A stretch of 62,406 nucleotides of DNA from Bacillota bacterium (lineage in GTDB: Bacteria > Bacillota > Clostridia > Clostridiales > Clostridiaceae): contig JAJXWH010000032.1 in assembly GCA_021781745.1 (NCBI GenBank), positions 1 through 62,406 on the forward strand, read 5' to 3'. The notes under the pieces were generated by a model. The model saw nothing but the letters and a program-made list of their open reading frames with translations, did not search any database and had not been told where the DNA came from. Positions 54,980 to 62,406 of this stretch are shown here, in pieces. The position numbers and the translations under genes were made by a program. Position 1 is the first letter of the stretch. Every line of letters begins with the position of its first letter.

Positions 54980-55939
54980 TTAGAAAAGTTCATTTAATTC
55001 TAATAATAATTTATTAGTATCGTTATTCTTTATGAAATTCCATCCTACCCAGTTTAACTTATAATTATTCTCTCTTAAAAACTCAAGATAACTTTTTGGA
55101 TGTGGTAAAAATGCATTTTGGCATATTTTTCTTACTTCATCTCCAATAAAATAATTTACTACATTTTCTAAACTTTTAGAAGCATCCTTTTGAACAAGCA
55201 AGGTAACAGGACTTACAATTGCCCCTTCTTCTGGCCACACTATTTTAGCATTTTTATTATTTTTAAGAAGTTTAGCATAAAAATAAGGAACTACACTAAT
55301 TGTAGGCGAATCCTTTATACCCTTTCCTATATTCTTTACCATTTCTGCCGGATGACCACCGTATCCTACTAATTTACTTAATTTATTTATGCCATCCAAG
55401 CCATAGTCCTTATATATTCCAAAGAGGGTTGTTTCGCAATACTTTCTTTTTTTTCCTCTAATAGCTACTTCTTTTTCAAAATTACTATTTAAAAGTTCTC
55501 CCCAGGATTTAGGTATATCCCTGCCTTCTAATTTAGTTAAATCAACAACCATAACTAAATAATTTAGTGCCATTATATAATAATTTCCTTCTGGATCACT
55601 TAATCCACTATCAATCACATCTTCCTCACTGCCTTCAATCTTTTTAAAATATTTTTCTTCAATTGCTTTAGCTCTAAAATCTCTTCTGTAAAAACTATTT
55701 ACGCCAGAACTTATAATAACCTTCGGTAATTCTTCCTTACTCGGAACATGAGAAGATTCATCCATCCACATAACCTCATAATTTGCATTACCTTCCACAA
55801 GGTATTTAAAATCACATTGGCTACCTAAATTATTAATCATTCCATCAAAACCAATTTCTATTGGTACTTTGATAGGACATGGTAATAATCCAAGAATATC
55901 ATAATCCGATTTATCTATAATATTTTTTGTTTTACCCAT
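54980..55939 (-). CDS. Signal-less ABC-type solute-binding-like protein
   Basis: This 319-residue protein resembles iron(III)/thiamine-type extracellular binding proteins (ALNYLVMVVDLTKLEGRDIPKSWGEL, KGIKDSPTISVVPYFYAKLL, FLPHPKSYLEFL), but begins MGKTKNIIDKSDYDILG with no hydrophobic signal or lipobox, so it should stay in the cytoplasm. It follows the GTPase-ABC fusion by 136 bases and precedes regulator copy 4. A cytosolic metal or cofactor-precursor binding role is an inference. Confidence 0.7.
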   Translation of the reverse strand: MGKTKNIIDKSDYDILGLLPCPIKVPIEIGFDGMINNLGSQCDFKYLVEGNANYEVMWMDESSHVPSKEELPKVIISSGVNSFYRRDFRAKAIEEKYFKKIEGSEEDVIDSGLSDPEGNYYIMALNYLVMVVDLTKLEGRDIPKSWGELLNSNFEKEVAIRGKKRKYCETTLFGIYKDYGLDGINKLSKLVGYGGHPAEMVKNIGKGIKDSPTISVVPYFYAKLLKNNKNAKIVWPEEGAIVSPVTLLVQKDASKSLENVVNYFIGDEVRKICQNAFLPHPKSYLEFLRENNYKLNWVGWNFIKNNDTNKLLLELNELF

Positions 55940-56075
55940 ACTTTTTCACTCCAATTTTAATATTATAATTATCATATGTTACAAGTTTAAATCTAAATTA
56001 CTTATCTGTAAATCACATTAATTTTAAAGAAACTAAGTTAAATATTATAAGTACCATATATAACTTAATCAATTT

Positions 56076-57605
56076 CTACTTTAATAAGAACTTTTCCATA
56101 TCCCAATCTATTGTTTTTCCATTTCTTAATGCATTTCTAAGTTCCAGCATCTTATCATCAATTTGTTTCATAATAGCAAGATTTTCTTTTTCTCTAGAAT
56201 TTGTAGTAATAACCTTACTCATAGCACCATTTTTAATAATTATTCTCTTATTACCAAGTAGTGCTAAAATAGGATCATGGGTTGATACTAAAACTATTTT
56301 GCCTTCTTTCACTAGTAATTCTAAAGCTCTGCTTCTATCTACACCTGCATTTTCAATTTCATCAATAAGAACTATCGGTGAAGAACTTAAAAAGGCAGTA
56401 TCTGCAATCATTAACGCCCTAGATTGACCACCGCTTAAGGATGTTACTGGAGTATCTCCAGGAAATTTTTCTCCTGCAAGATCATTGGCATACTTTATTA
56501 TTTTTTCTGTAATTTCTTTAAGCTCTTTAACTTTTCGGCTCTTAGCGTGCATTCTTATGAACTCTTCGACAGATACATCCATAACAAAATTCATATTTTG
56601 AGAAAGCTGAGCAACTAATTTATTTGAATTCAAATTATCTCCATCTATTTTTATAATTCTTCCTGTGGGCGTATCTCCTTTAGCCATACATTCTATATCT
56701 TCAAGTAATCTGCTTTTTCCTGAACCTGTAGGTCCAACTATGCAAATTACTTCTCCAGCATTAATTTTAAGGTTCACTTCCTCAGTTTTTCCAGTCTTAT
56801 CATGTCCACCTATAATTATTATAGCTTTAATTTGAGCATCTTCTATTTCAGGAATTTCATCATTTATATCTAATGCATAACTTTTTTCAATAGATAAATC
56901 ACTTTTTTCTTCTTGAAAGTTAATCTTTTTAGTATTTCCTGTTTGATAATCTTCTCCAATTAATGTTTCTCCAAGACAATATGAACACAAAGCAGCTGGC
57001 ATTGTAAACCTGAGCTTTTTTCCTTCAAGACTTTCTATTGATATTGCCTCTTGTAAGCACAAGCTTAATTCATAGGCCCCTTGTCCTGTAAGTCCATTTA
57101 CATATAGTATTTTAGCTTTTGGATTTGCCTCTTTTACCATAAAAGCAAAAACTTCTCTTTCTGCTTGAGATACAATATCACCCTTTGTTATTACTACTAT
57201 ATCTGCAAATTTCAGCATTGGACCTATTTTTTTAGGAGTATTGACTCCTGATAAACTGTCAATGACACATACAGCTAAAATATCTTTAATATGTGGTGAA
57301 CATCTGTTGCATAAACCAGCACTTTCACTTATTAATAAATTCAAACCTCTCTCAGCTCCATATTTCACACAATCATCAATGTTACTAATATAAAAATGAT
57401 CAGGACAAAGATTTCCTGATAATCCAACCATAACTTCAACTCCTGCTTTTTTATAAAGCTTGTCATCATAAGTCATAAGACAATCAAATTTTACAACTCC
57501 AAACTTAGTTTCTGCACTTTTTAAATAATCAATAACCTTTAAAATCACAGAAGTCTTACCTGAAGATGGCGGCCCTGAAAATGTAACAAATTTCAACTTA
57601 CTCAC
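56076..57605 (-). CDS. GTPase (HypB/UreG-like)-ABC ATPase fusion protein
   Basis: This protein of about 506-509 residues has two NTPase domains. Residues 1-195 carry a G domain with P-loop GPPSSGKTS, FDCLMTYDD, SESAGLCNRCSPH and ITKGD, similar to HypB/UreG metallocentre GTPases. Residues ~255-480 carry an ABC ATPase with GPTGSGKS, signature SLSGGQSRAL, Walker B IVLIDEIEN and STHDP. Cys pairs CNRC and CSYC lie between. The start is GTG 57605 or, with better ribosome spacing, TTG 57596. The leader has a hexaloop attenuator. A metal-delivery role is a hypothesis. Confidence 0.78.
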   Translation of the reverse strand: MSKLKFVTFSGPPSSGKTSVILKVIDYLKSAETKFGVVKFDCLMTYDDKLYKKAGVEVMVGLSGNLCPDHFYISNIDDCVKYGAERGLNLLISESAGLCNRCSPHIKDILAVCVIDSLSGVNTPKKIGPMLKFADIVVITKGDIVSQAEREVFAFMVKEANPKAKILYVNGLTGQGAYELSLCLQEAISIESLEGKKLRFTMPAALCSYCLGETLIGEDYQTGNTKKINFQEEKSDLSIEKSYALDINDEIPEIEDAQIKAIIIIGGHDKTGKTEEVNLKINAGEVICIVGPTGSGKSRLLEDIECMAKGDTPTGRIIKIDGDNLNSNKLVAQLSQNMNFVMDVSVEEFIRMHAKSRKVKELKEITEKIIKYANDLAGEKFPGDTPVTSLSGGQSRALMIADTAFLSSSPIVLIDEIENAGVDRSRALELLVKEGKIVLVSTHDPILALLGNKRIIIKNGAMSKVITTNSREKENLAIMKQIDDKMLELRNALRNGKTIDWDMEKFLLK

Positions 57606-57639
57606 ACTCCTATCAAATTCTTACTCACTATTAAATCAT

Positions 57640-57688
57640 AAAAAAATCTCAAAAAGTTAACACATTTCTGTATTCTCCTCATTGAGAT
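57640..57688 (-). promoter_or_regulatory. Hexaloop attenuator, GTPase-ABC leader
   Basis: Minus strand TCTC-AATGAG-GAGA (57687-57674) overlaps terminator ATCTCA/TGAGAT (57688-57646) with seven T. Very similar in sequence to the leader at 59110-59162. Confidence 0.75.
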
Positions 57689-57740
57689 CTTTAAAAAAAT
57701 AATTTTCTAAAACTCTTAGTTCAATCCAAGTCATAATAAA

Positions 57741-57769
57741 ATATGACCATATTTAAAACCACTTGTCAA
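57741..57769 (-). promoter_or_regulatory. Sigma-A promoter of GTPase-ABC gene
   Basis: TTGACA (57769-57764), 17-base spacer, TCATAT (57746-57741). It overlaps the end of the ABC ATPase remnant. Confidence 0.55.
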
Positions 57770-57873
57770 GTTTCTGTAAGTAATATTTCTCCATTCGTAA
57801 CCTTCAGTGAAATATTTTTAACTACTGATTTCATATTATATTCACACATAACATTTTTAACTTCTAATATCAT
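57766..57873 (-). pseudogene. N-terminal remnant of an ABC transporter ATPase
   Basis: A 35-codon frame starts MILEVKNVMCEYNMKSVVKN and stops after SLKVTNGEILLTET. It aligns with the first strands of ABC ATPases such as the one at 34772 (MKMEIKDIVCGYKDKKIVNG, then ESGEILCLLGPNG) and ends just where Walker A should begin. AGGGGG precedes the ATG. It lies 40 bases after a binding-protein gene, so the binding protein's importer genes were deleted. Confidence 0.6.
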
Positions 57874-57912
57874 GCCCCCTTGCTTTTAAAGATATATTTC
57901 ATCTTCCAATCT

Positions 57913-59007
57913 CTAGGATAGAATCTTATTAATCTGCTCATCTGTTAAATCTATATTATAAAATACTTTATAAAAATCTTTTATTTCATCTTTAATATTT
58001 AAATTATAGTAATCAGGGTATAATGTCTCAGCAAGCCACTCTATACCTATTAATTCATTTATTGATGGTGGCCTGTCAAACCAAGAAAATATCAGTTGTG
58101 GTGAAACATATATTTTATTGTTTTTTATCGCCTTTATTCCCTCCCACTGTTCACTGTTATTAACTTTATTAAAGGAATTCTTCTCATTGTTATTTGCTTC
58201 AGATAGTAATATAATATCTGGCTGCCACTTTATAACATTCTCAATACTTATAACTGCATCATTGTCGCCTTCTACTGAACTAGCAGCATTAACCCCTCCA
58301 ACCATATCTATAAGTTTTGCATGAACAGATTTGTTTCCACTTGTAGTTAAAGCATTCTCTTCTTTTCCATAATAAATACTTATTTTATCTTCATCCTTAA
58401 TTTTTGATTTTACTTCTTCTATCTTAGCCAAAGTCTTCTTATAATATTGTATAAGTACCTTGCATCTTTCACTGCAGTTAAATATTTTTCCTAAAAATTC
58501 ATATGTATTTTCTGAACTCTCAAAACTCCCATTAACCAAAACAACTGGTTTTCCCAATTGCTTACTTAAATCATCTGCTTTATTAATGGCTTGCTCATTT
58601 ATTTCTGTTTGTGCAAATATAATAATATCAGGATTATATGTTAATATGGCTTCCAGACTTGCTGCCTTTTGTTTTGATCCTATACTGCCTACAACAGGTA
58701 ACCTACTGTACTTTTCCGGTAAGCAATCCTTGTTTGGCATTTCTGAATTCCAGCCTATTATTTTATCAGGAACTAATGTAAACAGTAATATAGTAGACAT
58801 AGGATTAGCCCCATACACTTTTTCTATTTTTTCAGGAAGTTCTACCTTTCTTCCTCCCATATCAATAATAAAAATATCTAATTTCCTATCATTGCCTGCT
58901 AAAGTTGAATTTGTTGAAGCAGATTTAGCTTTATCTGAACACCCAACAAAGCTAAAAATGATAATAAATATACTAAAAAAAGCAGCAATTTTATTAAGTC
59001 CTTTCAC
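57913..59007 (-). CDS. Class II ABC solute-binding lipoprotein
   Basis: This protein of about 364 residues has a lipoprotein signal FFSIFIIIFSFVGCS, FIIDMGGRKVELPEKIEKVY and a TroA/BtuF fold (PDIIIFAQTEI, WQPDIILLSE, FSWFDRPPSINELIGIEWLA). It is closest to the protein at 32276-33385, including the DRPPS segment. GTG 59007 is the likely start (AGGAGG 11 bases before). Only a relic of an ATPase follows, so it probably depends on the importer at 31-36 kb. Divergent from modA. Confidence 0.83.
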   Translation of the reverse strand: MKGLNKIAAFFSIFIIIFSFVGCSDKAKSASTNSTLAGNDRKLDIFIIDMGGRKVELPEKIEKVYGANPMSTILLFTLVPDKIIGWNSEMPNKDCLPEKYSRLPVVGSIGSKQKAASLEAILTYNPDIIIFAQTEINEQAINKADDLSKQLGKPVVLVNGSFESSENTYEFLGKIFNCSERCKVLIQYYKKTLAKIEEVKSKIKDEDKISIYYGKEENALTTSGNKSVHAKLIDMVGGVNAASSVEGDNDAVISIENVIKWQPDIILLSEANNNEKNSFNKVNNSEQWEGIKAIKNNKIYVSPQLIFSWFDRPPSINELIGIEWLAETLYPDYYNLNIKDEIKDFYKVFYNIDLTDEQINKILS

Positions 59008-59109
59008 CTTAGGTATCACCTCCTCTTTTAAAAATTAAATTTCTTTAATTCTTTCAATTTATAATCTATCCATATTTTATTGTAGGAATTATAATAAAAA
59101 TAAGTTCAA

Positions 59110-59162
59110 TAAAAAGGATCTCAAAAAAGTTAATACATTTTTGTATTCTCTTCTTTGAGATC
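59110..59162 (-). promoter_or_regulatory. Hexaloop attenuator, binding-protein leader
   Basis: Minus strand TCTC-AAAGAA-GAGA (59160-59147) overlaps terminator GATCTCA/TGAGATC (59162-59117) followed by CTTTTT. Confidence 0.75.
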
Positions 59163-59196
59163 TTATAGCACATACTTTTATAATAAATACTTTAAA

Positions 59197-59226
59197 CAAA
59201 ACATAACAAAACACAATATAACATAA
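59197..59226 (+). promoter_or_regulatory. 10-bp phased repeat block A
   Basis: CAAAACATAA, CAAAACACAA, TATAACATAA in 10-bp steps. It lies just downstream of the likely minus-strand -10 (about 59237-59243; TTGACA at 59266-59261). Confidence 0.6.
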
Positions 59227-59376
59227 CTATATATAAATATAACAATATTTGAGTATATTTTGTCAATACTTTTTTGTTATTTTTAACGAATTCTTTACTG
59301 ATTCTATTATTCTTTCCAAACCCAAAACACAATTTTCACTTTAATGTATTCTATGTAATCTTCTACTTCTTCAAAA

Positions 59377-59396
59377 CCAAACATAACAAAACTTAA
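59377..59396 (+). promoter_or_regulatory. 10-bp phased repeat block B
   Basis: CCAAACATAA, CAAAACTTAA, 180 bases (18 repeat periods) from block A. Confidence 0.5.
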
Positions 59397-59460
59397 TATA
59401 ATTATATTTTTGAATAATTCGTGATTTTTTGCTGGATATTGTATTTTTATTAAAAATATA

Positions 59461-59489
59461 TTGTTTTTTCATTCGATTAATGCTAATAT
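59461..59489 (+). promoter_or_regulatory. Probable modA promoter
   Basis: TTGTTT (59461-59466), 17-base spacer, TAATAT (59484-59489). Block C starts 12 bases after the -10. Confidence 0.45.
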
Positions 59490-59501
59490 ATAAAAAAGTT
59501 T

Positions 59502-59531
59502 TAAAACATCACAAAACATTACTAAGCATAA
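59502..59531 (+). promoter_or_regulatory. 10-bp phased repeat block C (modA operator)
   Basis: TAAAACATCA, CAAAACATTA, CTAAGCATAA in 10-bp steps, 36 bases before the modA start and downstream of the putative -10: a repressor position. Confidence 0.6.
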
Positions 59532-59566
59532 CTATAAATTTTAATAATGATTGTGAGGTTTTATTT

Positions 59567-60379
59567 ATGAAAAAGAAAATTATATTATCGAGTCTATTGG
59601 CATTGCTTTTGTCTTTATTAATTATTGGGTGCGGTGCTCAAAAAGATCCTGCTTCTACGTCTAAGGATAGTTCTACCAAACCTGCTGAACCTTCCGTAGA
59701 ATTAAACATTTCTGCCGCAGCAAGTTTAAAAGAAGCTATGGGCGATATTCAAAATGAATATAAGAAAGTTAAGCCAAATGTTACGCTAACTGTTAATTTT
59801 GGTGCATCAGGCTCTCTTCAACAACAAATTGAACAAGGAGCACCTTGTGACATATTTATTTCTGCAGGTCAAAGCCAGATGAAAGCGTTAGATGATAAAT
59901 CATTACTTCTTGAAAATACAAAAAAAGATTTAGTTAAAAATGATTTAGTTTTAGTCGGTCCAAAGGATACTACATTAACAGGTCTTTCAGATTTAAATAC
60001 TGATAAAGTTAAGAAGATAGCTGTTGGTGAACCTTCAAGTGTTCCAGCAGGAAAATATGCCGATGAAGTTTTTCAAAAGTTAGGCATTAAAGAGTCTATA
60101 TCTTCTAAACTAGTATATGCTAAAGATGTAAAAGAAGTGCTTGCTTGGTCTATCTCTGGTAATGCTGATGTTGGATTTGTTTATAAAAGTGATGCTTTAA
60201 GTAACAAGGATGCTAAAATTATTGAAACAGTTCCAGATGAAGATCATTCACCGATAACATATCCTGTTGGAGTTATTAAAGCAAGTAAAAATGCAGATGA
60301 AGCTAAAGCATTTGAAGACTTTTTGTATAGCGACACATGCAAAACAATTTTCGAAAAATATGGCTATGGTCTAGCTTAA
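59567..60379 (+). CDS. modA: Molybdate ABC transporter substrate-binding lipoprotein ModA
   Basis: This 270-residue protein has lipoprotein signal LLALLLSLLIIGCG and ModA landmarks NISAAASLKEAMGDIQNEY, VNFGASGSLQQQIEQGAPCDIFISAG and GEPSSVPAGKYADEVF. The start is ATG 59567 (GTGAGG upstream); a longer frame from 59429 runs through operator DNA. It captures molybdate (or tungstate) outside the membrane for ModBC. The phased repeats imply control by an HTH/binding-protein regulator. Confidence 0.95.
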   Translation: MKKKIILSSLLALLLSLLIIGCGAQKDPASTSKDSSTKPAEPSVELNISAAASLKEAMGDIQNEYKKVKPNVTLTVNFGASGSLQQQIEQGAPCDIFISAGQSQMKALDDKSLLLENTKKDLVKNDLVLVGPKDTTLTGLSDLNTDKVKKIAVGEPSSVPAGKYADEVFQKLGIKESISSKLVYAKDVKEVLAWSISGNADVGFVYKSDALSNKDAKIIETVPDEDHSPITYPVGVIKASKNADEAKAFEDFLYSDTCKTIFEKYGYGLA

Positions 60380-60539
60380 TAATTATTTAATTATTAATTA
60401 TATATACAAATTAAAATGTCAATATGTAATTAAAAAGATATTATAAAAAGGATTCTACACCTTCCTAATTATATTTCTTCTACAAAATAATTATGTATTG
60501 GCATTTCTAATTAAAAATTTAATTTAAGGAATGATTTTT

Positions 60540-61223
60540 ATGACATTTGATTATATGCCATTTTGGATTTCAATAAAAACAGCACTTGTTTCAACAATTA
60601 TAACTTTCTTTTTAGGTATCGTGGTATCTTATTGGATGGCAAATTTTAAATCAAAAGCAAAAGGATTTATTGATGGATTATTTAATTTGCCGTTGATTTT
60701 ACCACCAACAGTAGTAGGTTTCTTTTTATTGCTGATTTTCGGAAAAAACGGGCCAATGGGAAAATTATTAGAACTTTTTAATACTTCTATTGTTTTTACC
60801 TGGACTGCTACGGTAATAGCAGCAATAGCAGTATCATTCCCAATGATGTATAGAACTACACGCTCAGCTTTTGAACAAATTGATATCAATATTTTAGCTG
60901 CTGCTAGAACGCTAGGTTTAAGTGAATTTAAGATTTTTTATAAAATTGCCATTCCATTAGCAATGCCAGGTATTATAGGTGGACTAGTCCTTTCCTTTGC
61001 AAGAGCTATTGGGGAATTTGGTGCCACCCTTATGTTAGCAGGAAATATTCCTGATAAAACACAAACAATGCCTCTTGCAATATTCTTTGCTGCAGAAAGC
61101 GGAGATATGGATAAAGCGCTTTTATGGGTCATTATAATTGTGGTTTTCTCTTTCGTGTTAATTTTGATTTTAAACTATTATTCAGAAATTCAATTAAGAC
61201 TTTTAGGAAGGAGGATAAAATAA
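60540..61223 (+). CDS. modB: Molybdate ABC transporter permease ModB
   Basis: This 227-residue protein has about five to six membrane helices and the EAA-type loop MYRTTRSAFEQIDINILAAARTLGLSEFKIFYKIAIP; PLILPPTVVGFFLL and RAIGEFGATLMLAGNIP are typical of ModB. ATG 60540 has AAGGA eight bases upstream. It is 160 bases after modA. Confidence 0.95.
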   Translation: MTFDYMPFWISIKTALVSTIITFFLGIVVSYWMANFKSKAKGFIDGLFNLPLILPPTVVGFFLLLIFGKNGPMGKLLELFNTSIVFTWTATVIAAIAVSFPMMYRTTRSAFEQIDINILAAARTLGLSEFKIFYKIAIPLAMPGIIGGLVLSFARAIGEFGATLMLAGNIPDKTQTMPLAIFFAAESGDMDKALLWVIIIVVFSFVLILILNYYSEIQLRLLGRRIK

Positions 61224-62269
61224 TGTCATTATACATAAACATTGAAAATCACCTTCCTTCCTTCGACTTAAATGTTAATTTTGAGCATAAAACTGGTATT
61301 TTAGGATTTCTAGGTGCATCTGGTTCAGGAAAAAGTATGACACTTAGATGCTTATCTGGATTAGTTGCTCCAACAAAAGGCAAAATAATTCTAAACGATT
61401 CAATTCTATTTGATTCAGAAAAAAGAATTAATTTAAGTCCTCAGAAAAGAAAAACCGGTTACTTATTTCAAAATTATGCTTTATTTCCAAATATGAATAT
61501 AACTGAAAATATTCTTATAGGAGTTTCTAATTTAACTAACGAAAAAAAAATTTCTTTATGTAAAGAATATATTGAAAGACTTGGACTATCAGGCCTAGAA
61601 AAGCGTTATCCTTGGCAGTTATCTGGTGGACAACAACAAAGAGTAGCTTTAGCAAGAGCTCTTATAACATCTCCAGATATATTACTTTTAGATGAACCTT
61701 TTTCTGCATTAGATCAACATTTAAGAAGCAATCTAGAAAAAGAATTAATGTCTATCTTAAAAGACTATAATGGAAATGTTATTTTTGTAACTCATGATAT
61801 AGCCGAAGCATATAGAGTATGTGACAATATTATTGTTTTTGAAAATGGAGTATCCTTAAGAAATAGAGAAAAGAAAGATTTGTTTAGACGCCCTACAACT
61901 CTTTCAGAAGCTACATTAACTGGCTGTAAAAATATTTCTAAAGCAAAAAAGACCGGAAAATATACTATTTACGCCGAAAATTGGGGAAATGAATATACAG
62001 TCAATGATGAAATACCTGATAGCATTCAATATCTTTGCATCAGAGCTCATAATATAGAAATATGCAGCAATAATCAAAAATCCAACACATTTCCTTATAT
62101 TATTGATAATATTATAGAAAATCCTTTTGAATTCACTTTATATATGAAAAATAGTACTAGCATTGATGCTAATATAATCGAATATAAAATAGAAAAAAAG
62201 AATATGAATTTTTCTTTAAATGAAATAGTATATCTGACTTTTTCAAATGAACACTTATTTTATTTTTAA
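61223..62269 (+). CDS. modC: Molybdate ABC transporter ATP-binding protein ModC
   Basis: This 348-residue ATPase has Walker A GASGSGKSM, Q-loop YLFQNYALFPNM, signature QLSGGQQQRVALARAL and Walker B ILLLDEPFSALD. The C-terminal ~120 residues form the regulatory extension (YLCIRAHNIEIC) typical of ModC. The ATG overlaps the modB stop by one base; AGGAGG precedes it. A longer frame starting at 61124 inside modB is not real. Confidence 0.95.
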   Translation: MSLYINIENHLPSFDLNVNFEHKTGILGFLGASGSGKSMTLRCLSGLVAPTKGKIILNDSILFDSEKRINLSPQKRKTGYLFQNYALFPNMNITENILIGVSNLTNEKKISLCKEYIERLGLSGLEKRYPWQLSGGQQQRVALARALITSPDILLLDEPFSALDQHLRSNLEKELMSILKDYNGNVIFVTHDIAEAYRVCDNIIVFENGVSLRNREKKDLFRRPTTLSEATLTGCKNISKAKKTGKYTIYAENWGNEYTVNDEIPDSIQYLCIRAHNIEICSNNQKSNTFPYIIDNIIENPFEFTLYMKNSTSIDANIIEYKIEKKNMNFSLNEIVYLTFSNEHLFYF

Positions 62270-62306
62270 AATTTAAATTAATTATGGCTCAACACTAAAA
62301 ACTGTG

Positions 62307-62335
62307 CTTGACATAAAATAATTATAAAATTAAAT
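62307..62335 (+). promoter_or_regulatory. Possible promoter of the gene at the right edge
   Basis: TTGACA, about 17 bases, TAAATA, upstream of the next start codon; coordinates within a few bases. Confidence 0.4.
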
Positions 62336-62399
62336 AAAAAATGCATTCAAATTCCTGTATTCTATAAGTGACTAATCCAATAGAATTGAAGGAGTTTAA

Positions 62400-62406
62400 A
62401 TGCAAT
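62400..62406 (+). CDS. Start of a gene cut by the window edge
   Basis: AAGGAG precedes an ATG at 62400 with normal spacing; only two codons are inside the window, so the product is unknown. Confidence 0.5.

Larger units (their letters stand above)
59008..59566. other. Divergent regulatory region, binding protein / modA
   Basis: It contains an attenuator and promoter for the minus-strand binding-protein gene, three blocks of 10-bp phased repeats (59197, 59377, 59502) and a modA promoter. No gene. Confidence 0.6.

Noticed and set aside
59429..59566. N-terminal extension of ModA
   Set aside because: It would translate operator and promoter DNA; the internal ATG at 59567 starts a proper lipoprotein signal with a ribosome site.
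61124..61222. N-terminal extension of ModC
   Set aside because: It lies inside modB in another frame; the ATG at 61223 has AGGAGG and starts a normal ModC.

Overview
The window is AT-rich with long, very AT-rich intergenic regions. It carries a cotJABC spore-coat operon, clostridial-type nif genes (two GlnB-like nifI genes between nifH and nifD, a nifN-B fusion, and a homocitrate synthase split into nifV-omega and nifV-alpha) and strong AGGAGG ribosome sites. This points to a nitrogen-fixing Clostridium (sensu stricto). I do not name a species.

Layout. (1) 1-10.7 kb is ordinary chromosome: a truncated acetyltransferase, a four-gene NAD salvage operon, a DUF3795 protein, an ECF-like sigma factor, cotJABC and a DinG-type helicase/exonuclease. 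(2) 10.7-28.9 kb is a vanadium-nitrogenase island. vnfH, vnfD, vnfG and vnfK are followed by a ZIP transporter, vnfE, vnfN, a helix-turn-helix/binding-protein regulator, a second nifI1-nifI2 pair, a stand-alone nifB and a second nifV pair; a metal-type solute-binding lipoprotein lies beyond. Divergent from vnfH are an AnfO-family gene and a repeat protein. The D subunit has the VnfD-specific TGGPRL loop at residues 335-340, Cys257 and His423. (3) 29-37 kb holds a coiled-coil DUF2325 protein and BtuCDF/MolABC-like metal (oxyanion?) importers. (4) 37.2-40.5 kb holds a TNSSS-motif protein, a radical SAM/SPASM enzyme, an EamA transporter and a third regulator. (5) 40.9-51.8 kb is the Mo-nitrogenase operon, nifH-nifI1-nifI2-nifD-nifK-nifE-nifN-B-nifValpha-nifVomega. 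(6) 52.3-59 kb holds a second AnfO/repeat-protein pair, a fourth regulator, a signal-less binding protein, a GTPase-ABC ATPase fusion and another solute-binding lipoprotein. (7) 59.5-62.3 kb is modABC.

Regulation is the most striking part. At least ten transcription units have a 5' leader with a small hairpin whose six-base loop has A at position 1 and G at position 4 (AAnGnn). In all leaders except vnfH the 3' arm of this hairpin, or of the last of several, lies in the 5' arm of an intrinsic terminator. This is the signature of ANTAR-type antitermination targets. The vnfH leader has four such hairpins and no U-tract; nifH has three hairpins and two tandem terminators. No ANTAR gene is present here. 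A second layer is blocks of 10-bp phased direct repeats (consensus YAAAACATAA) placed upstream of the -35 at some promoters and just downstream of the -10 at others. The four helix-turn-helix/binding-protein regulators are the natural candidates for binding these. Together this suggests a locus that selects Mo or V nitrogenase, metal importers and accessory proteins through metal-sensing DNA regulators plus nitrogen-responsive antitermination.
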